Positions 6,210 to 14,148 of a DNA stretch of 15,372 nt are shown here, one piece after another; position 1 is the first letter of the stretch, and every line of letters starts with the position of its first letter. Source of the DNA: Anaerolineae bacterium (GTDB taxonomy: Bacteria; Chloroflexota; Anaerolineae; Aggregatilineales; UBA3940). Where the stretch lies: contig JAFGNO010000101.1 of NCBI GenBank assembly GCA_016926985.1, positions 1 to 15,372 on the forward strand, in the 5' to 3' direction. A program made the translations under genes and the position numbers. Under the pieces are notes generated by a model. It was not told the DNA's origin. It did no database searches and saw only the letters and a program-made list of their open reading frames with translations.

Positions 6210-9200
6210 TGTCTTCACACAAAAGGCGTTTGGCCAGTATTTTTTTACTGACAGGGGCTGCCCTGGCCCTGCTGGGCCTGATTGCCGTGATTGTGCTGCG
6301 GCACGCCCGGATACGAGGGGCACTCAATGGTCTACCCGATCCCAACCTGCCCCCCCGCGTACCGGTTCTGGGTATCAACGTTGATCTCACCCAGTATGAT
6401 GCAGGTGAGTTGAACGAGAATCTTGACCTTATCAGTCGTACCGGGTTTGTCTGGCTGCGCCAGTCCTTCCGCTGGCAGGATATTGAACCGCAGCCGGGCA
6501 CCTACAACTGGGCCACTTATGACGCCCTGGTTGAAGCCAGTGCCGGCAGGGGGCTGCGTATTGTTGCGGTGCTGGAACAGGCCCCTGGCTGGGCCGCCAG
6601 CCACCCGACAGCCCTTCCAGAAGACCTTGCGCATTTTTCCTCATTTGCGGCAGCAGTTGCTGCTCGCTATGCCAGCCAGATCGATGTCTACCAGATATGG
6701 GACGAGCCCAACCTGTCCGGCGGTTGGGGAGGAATTCACCCCAGTGCGGTGAGATACGCAGCGCTGCTTGAGTCGGCTTACTGGCCCATACATCATAGTG
6801 ACCCGGATGCGTTTGTCCTGAGCGCTGCGCTGGCCCCAACCAGTGAAACCGGGCCGGAGAATATAAGCGATATTCTCTACCTGCGCGCCCTGTACGAGGC
6901 CGGAGCAGACCGGTTCTTTGATGGCGTGGCAGCCAAACCCTACGGCTTTGACGCCGGACACGATGACCGGACGGCAAACCCCGGGGCGCTGAACTTCTCC
7001 CGCACGATCCTCCTTCGCGAGGTCATGGAGCAGTATGGCGATATCAAGAAGCCCCTGTGGATCAGCGAATTCGGCTGGAATGCGCTACCCCAGGACTGGG
7101 ACGGCGGCGAGTCGATATGGGGTCAGGTCACTCTCGAAGATCAGGCGGAGAATACTATTGGAGCCTATCACAGGGCGCTGATAGAATGGCCGTGGACAGG
7201 CGCCGTGATCCTTGAGAGCTGGCAGCCTGATGCGCCCCATGATGATCCCCGGTGGGGATTTGCGCTGCGCGGCACGGATGGTACGCTGTCGCTGACAGCG
7301 CTCGCTATCCAGAGTCACTCTGGTGATTTCAATACATCACTCTGGCCCGGAGTGCATTCTGTTAACCATGAACTCATTGCCTTTTCGGGCAGCTGGTCAT
7401 TGTCCGGGCTGGGCGCTGACATAGGTCGGGATGGGAACAGCGCCATCGATCTTACCTTTACCGGCGATCAACTGGCAGTTATTGCCCGGCGCGGCTGGTA
7501 TCGGGGATACCTGTATGTAACTGTCGATGGAGAGCCGTCCGCGCTTCTGCCGCGTGACAACAGGGGTGCGTATCTGGTGCTGACTTCACCGGATTACACG
7601 CCTGCCACCGAGGTGCTGCCCATTGCATCCGGCGACATGGATACGACCCGCCGCGTCCATATTGAAGCTGAACAGGGGCAGGATCAGTGGACTGTAGCCG
7701 GCTTTGCAGTGGGATCAAAGATCCCGACAACCATCTATAATGCTGCGATAATTGGCCTGGGTGTTTTGTCTATAGTTCTGGGCTTTTTTGCCTTCATGAC
7801 TGGTAAACGAGCCAATTGGTCTGCTGTAACTGCCAGAAGCACTCCCCCGCCAGCTGATAAGATGCCTGATGTCGGCCAGTTTCTGCTTGCTTTTGCTGCT
7901 GCATTGGTTATGTGGCTGGGAGCAGCCCGGACCTGGGGCGGAGGGCTGCTCCGCCGGATGGGTGATGGCCCTTCGCTGCTGATCACGACGATCACAGCAG
8001 GTCTGTTCTATTTTTCGCCCTGGCTGCTTCTCACCCTGATTGCGCTGGTGGTATTGTTTGTCCTGATTTACTCAAGACCCTCTTTTGGAGTGGCGCTGGT
8101 GGTATTCTTTGCGCCCTACTATATGCTGCCCCGCCCTCTTTTTGACCGGGCATTTACCATGGTGGAAGTCATCAGCCTGCTGACACTGGCAGCCTGGGCT
8201 ATCCATATTGCCGCTTCATACCGTGAGAACCGGTTTTCCTGGCGAGATATTTACAGCAAACTGACAGCATTGGACAGGGCAGTCATCCTGTTTGCGGTCA
8301 TCAGCGCTTTATCCATCGCCTGGTCTGATCTGCTGGGCGTCGCAGTGACTGAGTTTCGCCAGATTATCCTGGAACCATTGATCCTTTATCTGGTGCTCCG
8401 GACCATGAGATTCTCCCCCCGTGAACGGTGGCGCATTGTCGACATGCTGGTTTTGGCAGGCCTTATCGTATCGCTGATCGGGTTGTATGAGTTTGCCACG
8501 GGGATTGACATTATTACTGCTGAGGAAGGTTCGCGCAGGCTGCGGAGTGTATTTGGCTCGCCCAACAGCACTGCCCTTTTTCTGGATCGGGTTATACCGG
8601 TTGCCCTGGCTGTGGCTTTGCTTGGTGGATCCGGCGATCCCCGCCGCAGGATCGCCTACGGGATCGCCGGGTCTCTCATGGGGATTGCCTTTGCCCTGAC
8701 GCTTTCCAAGGGCGGGCTGCTGCTGGGGCTGCCTGCTGCCCTGGCGCTCATTGTTATTGCCTGGTTTGGTTGGAAGGGAATAGTTGCCGTATTTGCAGCC
8801 GGCGTGCTTGAGATACTGGCCTTAGTCCCCCTGTCCAGATTGCCCCGCTTCGGCAGCCTGACCGATTTCAACAGCGAGACCAGCACAACGTTTTTCCGGC
8901 TGAACCTCTGGAAAAGTACCTACAACATGCTCCGCGATCACCCAATCACGGGTGTTGGGCTGGACCAGTTCCTTTACCAGTACCGGGGGCGGTATATCCT
9001 GCCTGCAAGCTGGCAGGAGCCCAATCTCAGCCACCCACACAACTTTTTGCTTGACTACTGGGTGCGAAGTGGTCTCGTGGCCGTTGCCGCAGGCATCTGG
9101 ATGCAGGTTGCCTTCTGGCGGATTGCCGTTCACACGGCGAAGGTGCTCCGCCAATCTGACCGACTGATATGGGCCCTGGTCATTGGGTTGATGGCCAGCA

Positions 9201-9331
9201 TGGCTGCATTTATCGGGCATGGGCTGGTCGACGCGGCTCATTATGCTATTGATCTGGCCTTTATTTTCGCCCTGACACTGGGCGTGATGTTCCAGCTTTC
9301 ACAGGAGGTGCGTGATGGAAGTGACCATTAA
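6209..9331 (+). CDS. Fusion: clan GH-A-like glycoside hydrolase plus O-antigen ligase/polymerase-like membrane domain
   Basis: 1040 residues from ATG 6209, which overlaps the upstream stop (TGATG); an in-frame TTG 6197 is less likely. Residues ~9-30 are a membrane anchor. ~50-370 read as a TIM-barrel glycosidase like GH5/GH39 relatives: FVWLRQSFRWQDIEP early, WDEPN with candidate acid/base E166, and ISEFGW with candidate nucleophile E287. ~376-504 look like a beta-rich domain. After a helix at ~509-530 and a Pro-rich linker, many transmembrane segments follow (~557-1030), with Wzy/WaaL (PF04932-like) features: SKGG at 833-836, HPITGVGLDQF at 911-921 and HPHNFLLDYW from 942. The second half would polymerise or transfer lipid-linked glycan; the first would cut or transglycosylate it. 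One uninterrupted frame argues against an assembly artefact. Substrate unknown. Confidence 0.85.
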   Translation: MSSHKRRLASIFLLTGAALALLGLIAVIVLRHARIRGALNGLPDPNLPPRVPVLGINVDLTQYDAGELNENLDLISRTGFVWLRQSFRWQDIEPQPGTYNWATYDALVEASAGRGLRIVAVLEQAPGWAASHPTALPEDLAHFSSFAAAVAARYASQIDVYQIWDEPNLSGGWGGIHPSAVRYAALLESAYWPIHHSDPDAFVLSAALAPTSETGPENISDILYLRALYEAGADRFFDGVAAKPYGFDAGHDDRTANPGALNFSRTILLREVMEQYGDIKKPLWISEFGWNALPQDWDGGESIWGQVTLEDQAENTIGAYHRALIEWPWTGAVILESWQPDAPHDDPRWGFALRGTDGTLSLTALAIQSHSGDFNTSLWPGVHSVNHELIAFSGSWSLSGLGADIGRDGNSAIDLTFTGDQLAVIARRGWYRGYLYVTVDGEPSALLPRDNRGAYLVLTSPDYTPATEVLPIASGDMDTTRRVHIEAEQGQDQWTVAGFAVGSKIPTTIYNAAIIGLGVLSIVLGFFAFMTGKRANWSAVTARSTPPPADKMPDVGQFLLAFAAALVMWLGAARTWGGGLLRRMGDGPSLLITTITAGLFYFSPWLLLTLIALVVLFVLIYSRPSFGVALVVFFAPYYMLPRPLFDRAFTMVEVISLLTLAAWAIHIAASYRENRFSWRDIYSKLTALDRAVILFAVISALSIAWSDLLGVAVTEFRQIILEPLILYLVLRTMRFSPRERWRIVDMLVLAGLIVSLIGLYEFATGIDIITAEEGSRRLRSVFGSPNSTALFLDRVIPVALAVALLGGSGDPRRRIAYGIAGSLMGIAFALTLSKGGLLLGLPAALALIVIAWFGWKGIVAVFAAGVLEILALVPLSRLPRFGSLTDFNSETSTTFFRLNLWKSTYNMLRDHPITGVGLDQFLYQYRGRYILPASWQEPNLSHPHNFLLDYWVRSGLVAVAAGIWMQVAFWRIAVHTAKVLRQSDRLIWALVIGLMASMAAFIGHGLVDAAHYAIDLAFIFALTLGVMFQLSQEVRDGSDH

Positions 9332-9854
9332 CGGCTGCCGCGTGCGCCTTGTCATGGGGGATATTACTGACATTGACACCGACGCGATTGTCAATGCAGC
9401 GAACTCTCAGCTTGTCCTTGGCGCTGGCGTTGCCGGGGCAATCAGGCTGCGCGGAGGCCCATCCATCCAGCAGGAATGTAATGCCATCGGTGGGTGCAAT
9501 GTGGGCGATGCAGTCATCACCACCGGCGGCAAGCTCCCTGCCCGATATGTGATCCACGCCGTTGGCCCACACGGCAGCGACCCGGCTGCCGATAGCCTGC
9601 TGGAAAGCGCCGCCCTGTCCAGCCTGAAGATAGCCGAGGAAAACAACCTGCGCTCTGTAGCCTTTCCGTCCATTTCAACAGGCGTTTTTGGCTACCCGGT
9701 TGATGACTGTGCGCGGGTCATGCTCTCAGCCGTGATAGATTACCTGACCACCGAAAACAAGCAACTGCAGCTTGTAATATTCTGCCTGTATGGCCCGCGT
9801 GCTTATGAGATTTTCAAAACAACGCTTGGTAAATTGTTGGAGGCGGGCGGGTAG
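9315..9854 (+). CDS. Macro domain protein, probable ADP-ribose binding or hydrolysing
   Basis: 179 residues forming a single macro domain: GDIT (15-18), DAIVNAAN (23-30), the phosphate-binding loop GAGVAGAI (36-43), HAVGP (81-85) and STGVFGYP (121-128). Macro domains bind ADP-ribose; many remove ADP-ribose or O-acetyl groups from it. The loop reads GAGVAGAI instead of the GGGGVDGAI of MacroD/YmdB enzymes, so the Asp tied to deacetylase/hydrolase activity there is absent and the family is closer to the AF1521-like type. ATG 9315 is chosen over GTG 9312 because AGGAGG (9303-9308) is six bases ahead. It overlaps the upstream gene by 17 nt. No signal peptide: cytoplasmic. Its role within a polysaccharide locus is not evident. 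Confidence 0.9.
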   Translation: MEVTINGCRVRLVMGDITDIDTDAIVNAANSQLVLGAGVAGAIRLRGGPSIQQECNAIGGCNVGDAVITTGGKLPARYVIHAVGPHGSDPAADSLLESAALSSLKIAEENNLRSVAFPSISTGVFGYPVDDCARVMLSAVIDYLTTENKQLQLVIFCLYGPRAYEIFKTTLGKLLEAGG

Positions 9855-9882
9855 GTATCTGGCGGGTAGCCGCCTGCTCCGA

Positions 9883-9888
9883 TACAAT
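9883..9888 (+). promoter_or_regulatory. Possible -10 element ahead of the uxs block
   Basis: TACAAT occurs in the only sizeable gap (65 nt) of the rightward gene chain, 32 bases before the uxs start. No good -35 element is seen at the right distance. A small hairpin (GGCGG 9861-9865 with CCGCC 9870-9874) lies just ahead, without a T-run. Confidence 0.25.
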
Positions 9889-9919
9889 ACCGCGCTGCAT
9901 TCAAGAGATTGGAGAACAC

Positions 9920-10867
9920 ATGAGAATACTCATAACCGGTGGCGCTGGTTTCCTGGGCTCACATTTATGTGACCGCTTCATCAAAGAAGGTCACTCCGTG
10001 ATTGCTATGGACAACCTGATCACGGGCAAAACGCGCAACATCGAACATCTGGCGGGCAACGACCGCTTTCTTTTTATCAAACATGATGTGACTAATTACA
10101 TCTTTGTGGAGGGGAAGCTGGATGCTGTTCTCCATTTCGCCTCCCCGGCCAGCCCAATCGACTACCTGACTTACCCCATTCAAACCCTGAAGGTAGGCGC
10201 ACTTGGCACGCATAAGGCACTGGGCCTGGCGAAAGAGAAAAACGCCCGGTTCTTGCTGGCCTCTACTTCCGAGATATACGGAGATCCGCTTGTCCACCCC
10301 CAGGAGGAATCCTATTGGGGAAATGTCAATCCAATTGGCCCGCGTGGGGTGTATGACGAGGCCAAACGGTTTGCCGAGGCCATGACCATGGCTTACCAGC
10401 GTTATCACGAGGTTGATACGCGCATTGTGCGCATCTTCAATACCTACGGCCCCCGGATGCGGCTGGACGATGGACGGGTTGTCCCAAACTTCATTGGACA
10501 GGCCCTGCGCGGCGAGGCGTTGACCGTGTATGGCGACGGAACACAAACGCGCAGTTTCTGTTATGTGGATGATCTGGTAGAAGGCATTTATCGGCTGTTA
10601 TTGTCCGACGAGAAAAACCCCGTCAATATTGGCAATCCCCATGAGTTGAACATCATCCAGTTTGCCGAGACGATCAACCGGTTAACCGGCAACCCTGCTG
10701 GCCTCGTTTTTCAGAAAAACAAGCGGATCGAGGGCGATCCCCAGACTCGCCGACCTGACATCAGCAAGGCGCGGCGCATCCTGGGGTGGGAGCCAGTGGT
10801 AAGCATCCAGGATGGTCTCCGCCTGACTATTGAATATTTCAGGCATCAACTGGCAGTGGATGGGTAA
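9920..10867 (+). CDS. uxs: UDP-glucuronate decarboxylase (UDP-xylose synthase), SDR family
   Basis: A 315-residue extended short-chain dehydrogenase/reductase. GGAGFLGSH (7-15) binds NAD+, the ASTSE segment (114-118) and Y145-x3-K149 (YDEAK) form the active site, and ASPASPIDYLTYP (74-86) is highly typical of UXS enzymes. TRSFCYVDDLVEG (210-222) and RRPDISKA near the end complete the family pattern. It would turn UDP-glucuronate into UDP-xylose and CO2 in the cytoplasm, giving xylose donors for glycan synthesis. Length matches bacterial UXS (about 310-320). The Shine-Dalgarno GGAGA lies close ahead of ATG 9920. Other nucleotide-sugar epimerases are less likely given the UXS-specific motifs. 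It overlaps the next gene by 8 nt. Confidence 0.92.
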   Translation: MRILITGGAGFLGSHLCDRFIKEGHSVIAMDNLITGKTRNIEHLAGNDRFLFIKHDVTNYIFVEGKLDAVLHFASPASPIDYLTYPIQTLKVGALGTHKALGLAKEKNARFLLASTSEIYGDPLVHPQEESYWGNVNPIGPRGVYDEAKRFAEAMTMAYQRYHEVDTRIVRIFNTYGPRMRLDDGRVVPNFIGQALRGEALTVYGDGTQTRSFCYVDDLVEGIYRLLLSDEKNPVNIGNPHELNIIQFAETINRLTGNPAGLVFQKNKRIEGDPQTRRPDISKARRILGWEPVVSIQDGLRLTIEYFRHQLAVDG

Positions 10868-12431
10868 TGTGAAGGCTGTACACCAGATCATTCCTAACGC
10901 TCTGCGCTCAGGATGGAACACAGAGCAGGGAGTTTGGGAAAAGGCTGCCCTGGCAGGTGCTGCTGTGCTGGTTGGGGGCATTATTGCCGGACTGCCCGTA
11001 CAGATGAGTGCTCTCCTATTAGGTGCTTCTTTGCTGGGTGTGCTGGCGCTCATCAATCCCCTGTGGGGACTCGCCACAACTCTGATATTGGGCTCCCTCA
11101 AGCCGCTGATGGATCGTACAGTACCGGCGCTCCCGCTTGATCTCGGCCAGATTATGCTGGCTTTTACCGTAGCTGCCTGGCTAATCCAATGCATCAGGAA
11201 CGGGCGCCAGATCAGGCTTCAATACACGCTGGTTGCCATCCCTGTCACAGGATTCACCTTTGCCGCTGCTTTGAGCGGCTTAAACATGACCTCTCTGGCA
11301 TACTGGCTGCCGGAGATGCTGAAATGGGTTGAAATCCTGATCCTGATTGCCCTGGTCACCGACCTCGCCCAATCCCAGGGCTGGATGAAGGTAGCCATGG
11401 CAGCTATTTTCGCGGCCCTTACTCAGGCCCTTATTGGGGCATGGCAGTTTGCGGGATTCTCCGATGCGCCGGAGCATTTTGGCATCCTGGGCGGGCGATT
11501 CTTCCGCGCCTATGGGACCTTTGAGCAGCCCAACCCGTTTGGAGGGCTGATGGGACTGGTCGCTGCGGTTGCTATTGGATTGACGCTGGGTGCAGTTGGG
11601 AAATGGGCCAGGCTGCTGAGGGAATCGCTCAGGACGCGCCAGGCTGAACCGTTCAAGAAGCTTTTTCGACAGGCCCTGAGCAGGAAACTCGCGCCGGTTC
11701 TGCTGGCGGGTACCGCCAGCATTGTATTAAGCGCAGCAGTGTTTATGTCCTGGTCGCGTGGTGCATGGTTGGCATTGGCCTGTGCCGGGTTGGCCATACT
11801 TTTCGCCTGGCCCCGCAAAGCCTGGATCGGGTTAATTCTGGTGGCAGCTACCATCCTGCTCGGTTTGCTTTCCCTTGAGCTTGACCTTCTGCCGGCATCC
11901 ATTTCATCACGCCTGACCGGTTTCACTGCCAGTATCCAGACTTTTGATGTCCGGGGAGTAGATGTAACCGTGGCCAATTATGCTGTGCTGGAGCGGTTAG
12001 CTCACTGGCAGGCTGCTGGTGAGATGATCCGGCAGAACTTCTGGCTTGGAGTGGGCCTGGGGAACTACGAACCAGTCTATCACCAGTATGCGCTGATTAA
12101 CTGGCCTTATGCACTGGGCCATGCCCATAATATTTACCTGAATATATTTGCAGAGACAGGCCTTGTTGGCGTATCTGCCTACGCTACCATGTGGCTTATT
12201 ATCATCTGGTTGACATGGACTGCCACACGCCGGTTGGAAGGCTGGGATCGGTTCCTGGGTATCGGCCTCCTGGGGGTATGGATCCACCTGTCAGCCCACC
12301 AGGTATTTGACAATCTCTATGTTGCCAATATTCACCTGTTTATAGGTGTGTTTTTAGGTCTACTGAATATTTTGCGCTTGCGTTTTCGGGAGAATGAGTT
12401 TAGTGGAAGATACAGCACAACCAGCACATGA
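10860..12431 (+). CDS. O-antigen ligase / Wzy-type polymerase family membrane protein
   Basis: 523 residues from ATG 10860, which overlaps the uxs stop; TTG 10830 and GTG 10869 are in-frame alternatives. Roughly ten or more hydrophobic helices span the protein. Family features are FEQPNPFGG in the first half, SWSRGAW (297-303), and WLGVGLGNYEPVYHQY followed by GHAHNIYLNIFAETGL (420-435), the conserved C-terminal region of the WaaL/Wzy_C family with a key His. Such proteins ligate or polymerise undecaprenyl-linked glycans on the outer face of the cytoplasmic membrane. It differs clearly from the membrane half of the 6209-9331 fusion, so the locus holds two non-redundant members. Whether it is ligase or polymerase cannot be told from sequence. 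Confidence 0.88.
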   Translation: MGNVKAVHQIIPNALRSGWNTEQGVWEKAALAGAAVLVGGIIAGLPVQMSALLLGASLLGVLALINPLWGLATTLILGSLKPLMDRTVPALPLDLGQIMLAFTVAAWLIQCIRNGRQIRLQYTLVAIPVTGFTFAAALSGLNMTSLAYWLPEMLKWVEILILIALVTDLAQSQGWMKVAMAAIFAALTQALIGAWQFAGFSDAPEHFGILGGRFFRAYGTFEQPNPFGGLMGLVAAVAIGLTLGAVGKWARLLRESLRTRQAEPFKKLFRQALSRKLAPVLLAGTASIVLSAAVFMSWSRGAWLALACAGLAILFAWPRKAWIGLILVAATILLGLLSLELDLLPASISSRLTGFTASIQTFDVRGVDVTVANYAVLERLAHWQAAGEMIRQNFWLGVGLGNYEPVYHQYALINWPYALGHAHNIYLNIFAETGLVGVSAYATMWLIIIWLTWTATRRLEGWDRFLGIGLLGVWIHLSAHQVFDNLYVANIHLFIGVFLGLLNILRLRFRENEFSGRYSTTST

Positions 12432-12957
12432 TGAGGGGAGTATCCTCACACGCCTGCGTGAATTTGTTCGGCATAACAAGGAATTCGAACGGTTCTGGAA
12501 ATTCGCCGTGGTGGGGACAATCGGGGCTGTCATCGACTTTGGGACATTCACGCTGCTTAATGCTGCTGGATGGCTTGACAATATCAGGCTGTCGCTTCCC
12601 TTTGGGGCAGTTGTTACCGGGCTGGGCATATCCGGGACAATAGCTTTTGTTCTGGCCATATTCAGCAACTTCATCTGGAATCGCTACTGGACATACCCAG
12701 ACTCGCGATCCAAACCCGTAGTTGGCCAGTTGGTCACGTTTTTTGCGATCAATGTGGTCGGTATCCTCATCCGTCTCCCCATCCTGGAACTCCTCAGCAG
12801 GCCATTCTCTGTATTGGTCAGCAGGATTGTTCCTTCCATCGGGGCAGAGGTTCACGTCTGGCTTGGCGAAAGTGCTGCCTGGGCGCTGGCGGTTGTCATC
12901 GTGTTATTCTGGAACTTCTTTGTCAATCGCTACGTGACCTACAACGACGTGAATTGA
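12394..12957 (+). CDS. GtrA family membrane protein
   Basis: 187 residues with four predicted transmembrane helices (~36-56, 77-96, 110-131, 159-178). Helices 2 and 4 end in the family signature, here duplicated as FSNFIWNRYWTY (90-101) and FWNFFVNRYVTY (172-183). GtrA-like proteins are thought to take part in moving or using polyprenyl-phosphate-linked sugars for glycan modification. It overlaps the preceding gene by 38 nt. ATG 12394 is used, but GTG 12403 has a better-spaced GGGAGA (12388-12393) and could be the true start. Its place between a polymerase/ligase-like gene and a glycosyltransferase fits envelope glycan assembly. Confidence 0.88.
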   Translation: MSLVEDTAQPAHDEGSILTRLREFVRHNKEFERFWKFAVVGTIGAVIDFGTFTLLNAAGWLDNIRLSLPFGAVVTGLGISGTIAFVLAIFSNFIWNRYWTYPDSRSKPVVGQLVTFFAINVVGILIRLPILELLSRPFSVLVSRIVPSIGAEVHVWLGESAAWALAVVIVLFWNFFVNRYVTYNDVN

Positions 12958-12958
12958 C

Positions 12959-14110
12959 ATGCCAGAAAGCCACCGCCCACGCATCACCATCCTGTATACA
13001 CCCGCATTGGAGCAGGGCGGGGGAATCGGTCGCTATGTCCGGGAACTGGTAAAGGCACTTGCCCGGCTGGATCGCAAAAGCAGCTACCAGCTATTTGTTG
13101 CCGGCATTCCTGATTCAGATATCCCGAAAACACCTGGCCCTAACTTCTCATGGTGCCGTACAGCACTGAATACCGAATGGCTGGGCCGAATCTGGCATAA
13201 GGCCCATCTTCCGATCCCCCTGGAACTCTGGGCTGGCAGTTTTGATCTCATTCATGCCACTGACTTCACGCTCCCCCCGGTAAAGCGTGGCACCAGCACC
13301 ATCCTGACCGTGCACGACCTGGCCTTTCTCAGGACGCCTGAAACCGCATCGCCGGGGCTGCGACGCTACTTGAAACGCGTGGTTCCACGCTCAATCGAGC
13401 AAGCTGATCATGTCCTTGCCGACTCGGAGTCTACCCGGCAGGATATATTGGATTACTACAATACACCGCCTGATAAAGTCTCAGTGCTGTATCCGGGCGT
13501 TGAGGAGCGTTTTACACAAGCTGTCCCCCGTAATGCAATTCACGCTGTTCGACAGAAATACCGGATCGGAGAATCCCCGTTCATTCTCAGCCTGGGAACA
13601 ATCCAGCCGCGTAAAAACTATGCGCGGCTGGCAGAAGCTGTTCATCTCCTGGATAGTCCCGATATCAAGCTGGTCATAGCCGGTGGCAAAGGGTGGCTGG
13701 ATGATGATCTCTACCGCCAGATCGACCGGCAGGGATTACCCAAGATCGTGCAGTTCATCGGTTACGTAGATGATGCCGATCTGCCTGCACTCTACTGCGC
13801 GGCTGAGGTCTTCGCTTTACCTTCGCTGTATGAGGGATTCGGCATACCGGTGCTGGAGGCCATGGCCTGTGGGACTCCCGTCCTGACCTCCTCCGTCTCC
13901 TCGCTTCCCGAAGCCGCCGGGGGCGCCGGGTTGTTGGTCAATCCCCTGGACAGCAAAGAGATAGCTTTGGGATTATCTCACCTGCTGGACGACCAATTGC
14001 TGCGAGCGTCCTGCCGGGAAAAAGGAATTGCTCAGGCCCGGCAGTTTACCTGGCCCAGGGCTGCCCACCAGTTGCTTGATACTTACCATTCTGTTCTTGC
14101 TATAAAGTAA
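12959..14110 (+). CDS. Glycosyltransferase, family 1 / GT4 (GT-B fold)
   Basis: 383 residues with the GT-B layout. The N-terminal acceptor domain has the glycine-rich loop GGGIGRYVREL (20-30), typical of GT4 enzymes, and HDLAFL near residue 120. The C-terminal donor domain has LSLGTIQPRKNY, FIGYVDDADLPALY and EGFGIPVLEAMACGTPVL with the E-x7-E pair E292 and E300. It would transfer sugar from an activated donor to a growing glycan on the cytoplasmic face; donor and acceptor are unknown, but a mannosyl- or rhamnosyl-type GT4 is common with this pattern and UDP-xylose from the nearby Uxs is a possibility. It starts one base after the gtrA-like stop, so translation is probably coupled. Last gene of the rightward block. 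Confidence 0.92.
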   Translation: MPESHRPRITILYTPALEQGGGIGRYVRELVKALARLDRKSSYQLFVAGIPDSDIPKTPGPNFSWCRTALNTEWLGRIWHKAHLPIPLELWAGSFDLIHATDFTLPPVKRGTSTILTVHDLAFLRTPETASPGLRRYLKRVVPRSIEQADHVLADSESTRQDILDYYNTPPDKVSVLYPGVEERFTQAVPRNAIHAVRQKYRIGESPFILSLGTIQPRKNYARLAEAVHLLDSPDIKLVIAGGKGWLDDDLYRQIDRQGLPKIVQFIGYVDDADLPALYCAAEVFALPSLYEGFGIPVLEAMACGTPVLTSSVSSLPEAAGGAGLLVNPLDSKEIALGLSHLLDDQLLRASCREKGIAQARQFTWPRAAHQLLDTYHSVLAIK

Positions 14111-14136
14111 AAAGCCCCCATACTGTTGTGGGGGCT
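14109..14136 (-). terminator. Rho-independent terminator of the moxR gene
   Basis: A perfect 8-bp stem (14113-14120 with 14129-14136) and 8-nt loop are followed on the minus strand by a T-run (AAAAA at 14109-14113 on +). It lies 13 nt past the moxR stop. On the + strand there is no T-run after the stem, so the rightward operon may not terminate well here, although the hairpin could stabilise its mRNA end. Confidence 0.8.
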
Positions 14137-14148
14137 GCAAGCGTAGTA

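Noticed and set aside
6432..6977. A 181-codon minus-strand frame within the glycosidase region
   Set aside because: Composition is Arg/Gly/Pro-rich as expected for antisense of a GC-rich gene; the sense frame carries catalytic motifs.
9861..9874. GGCGG/CCGCC hairpin between the macro domain gene and uxs as a terminator
   Set aside because: Only five base pairs and no T-run follows, so termination is not supported.
9965..10546. A 193-codon open frame on the minus strand opposite uxs
   Set aside because: It lies wholly inside a clearly recognised gene, has no family features and reads as an antisense shadow of a GC-rich coding region.
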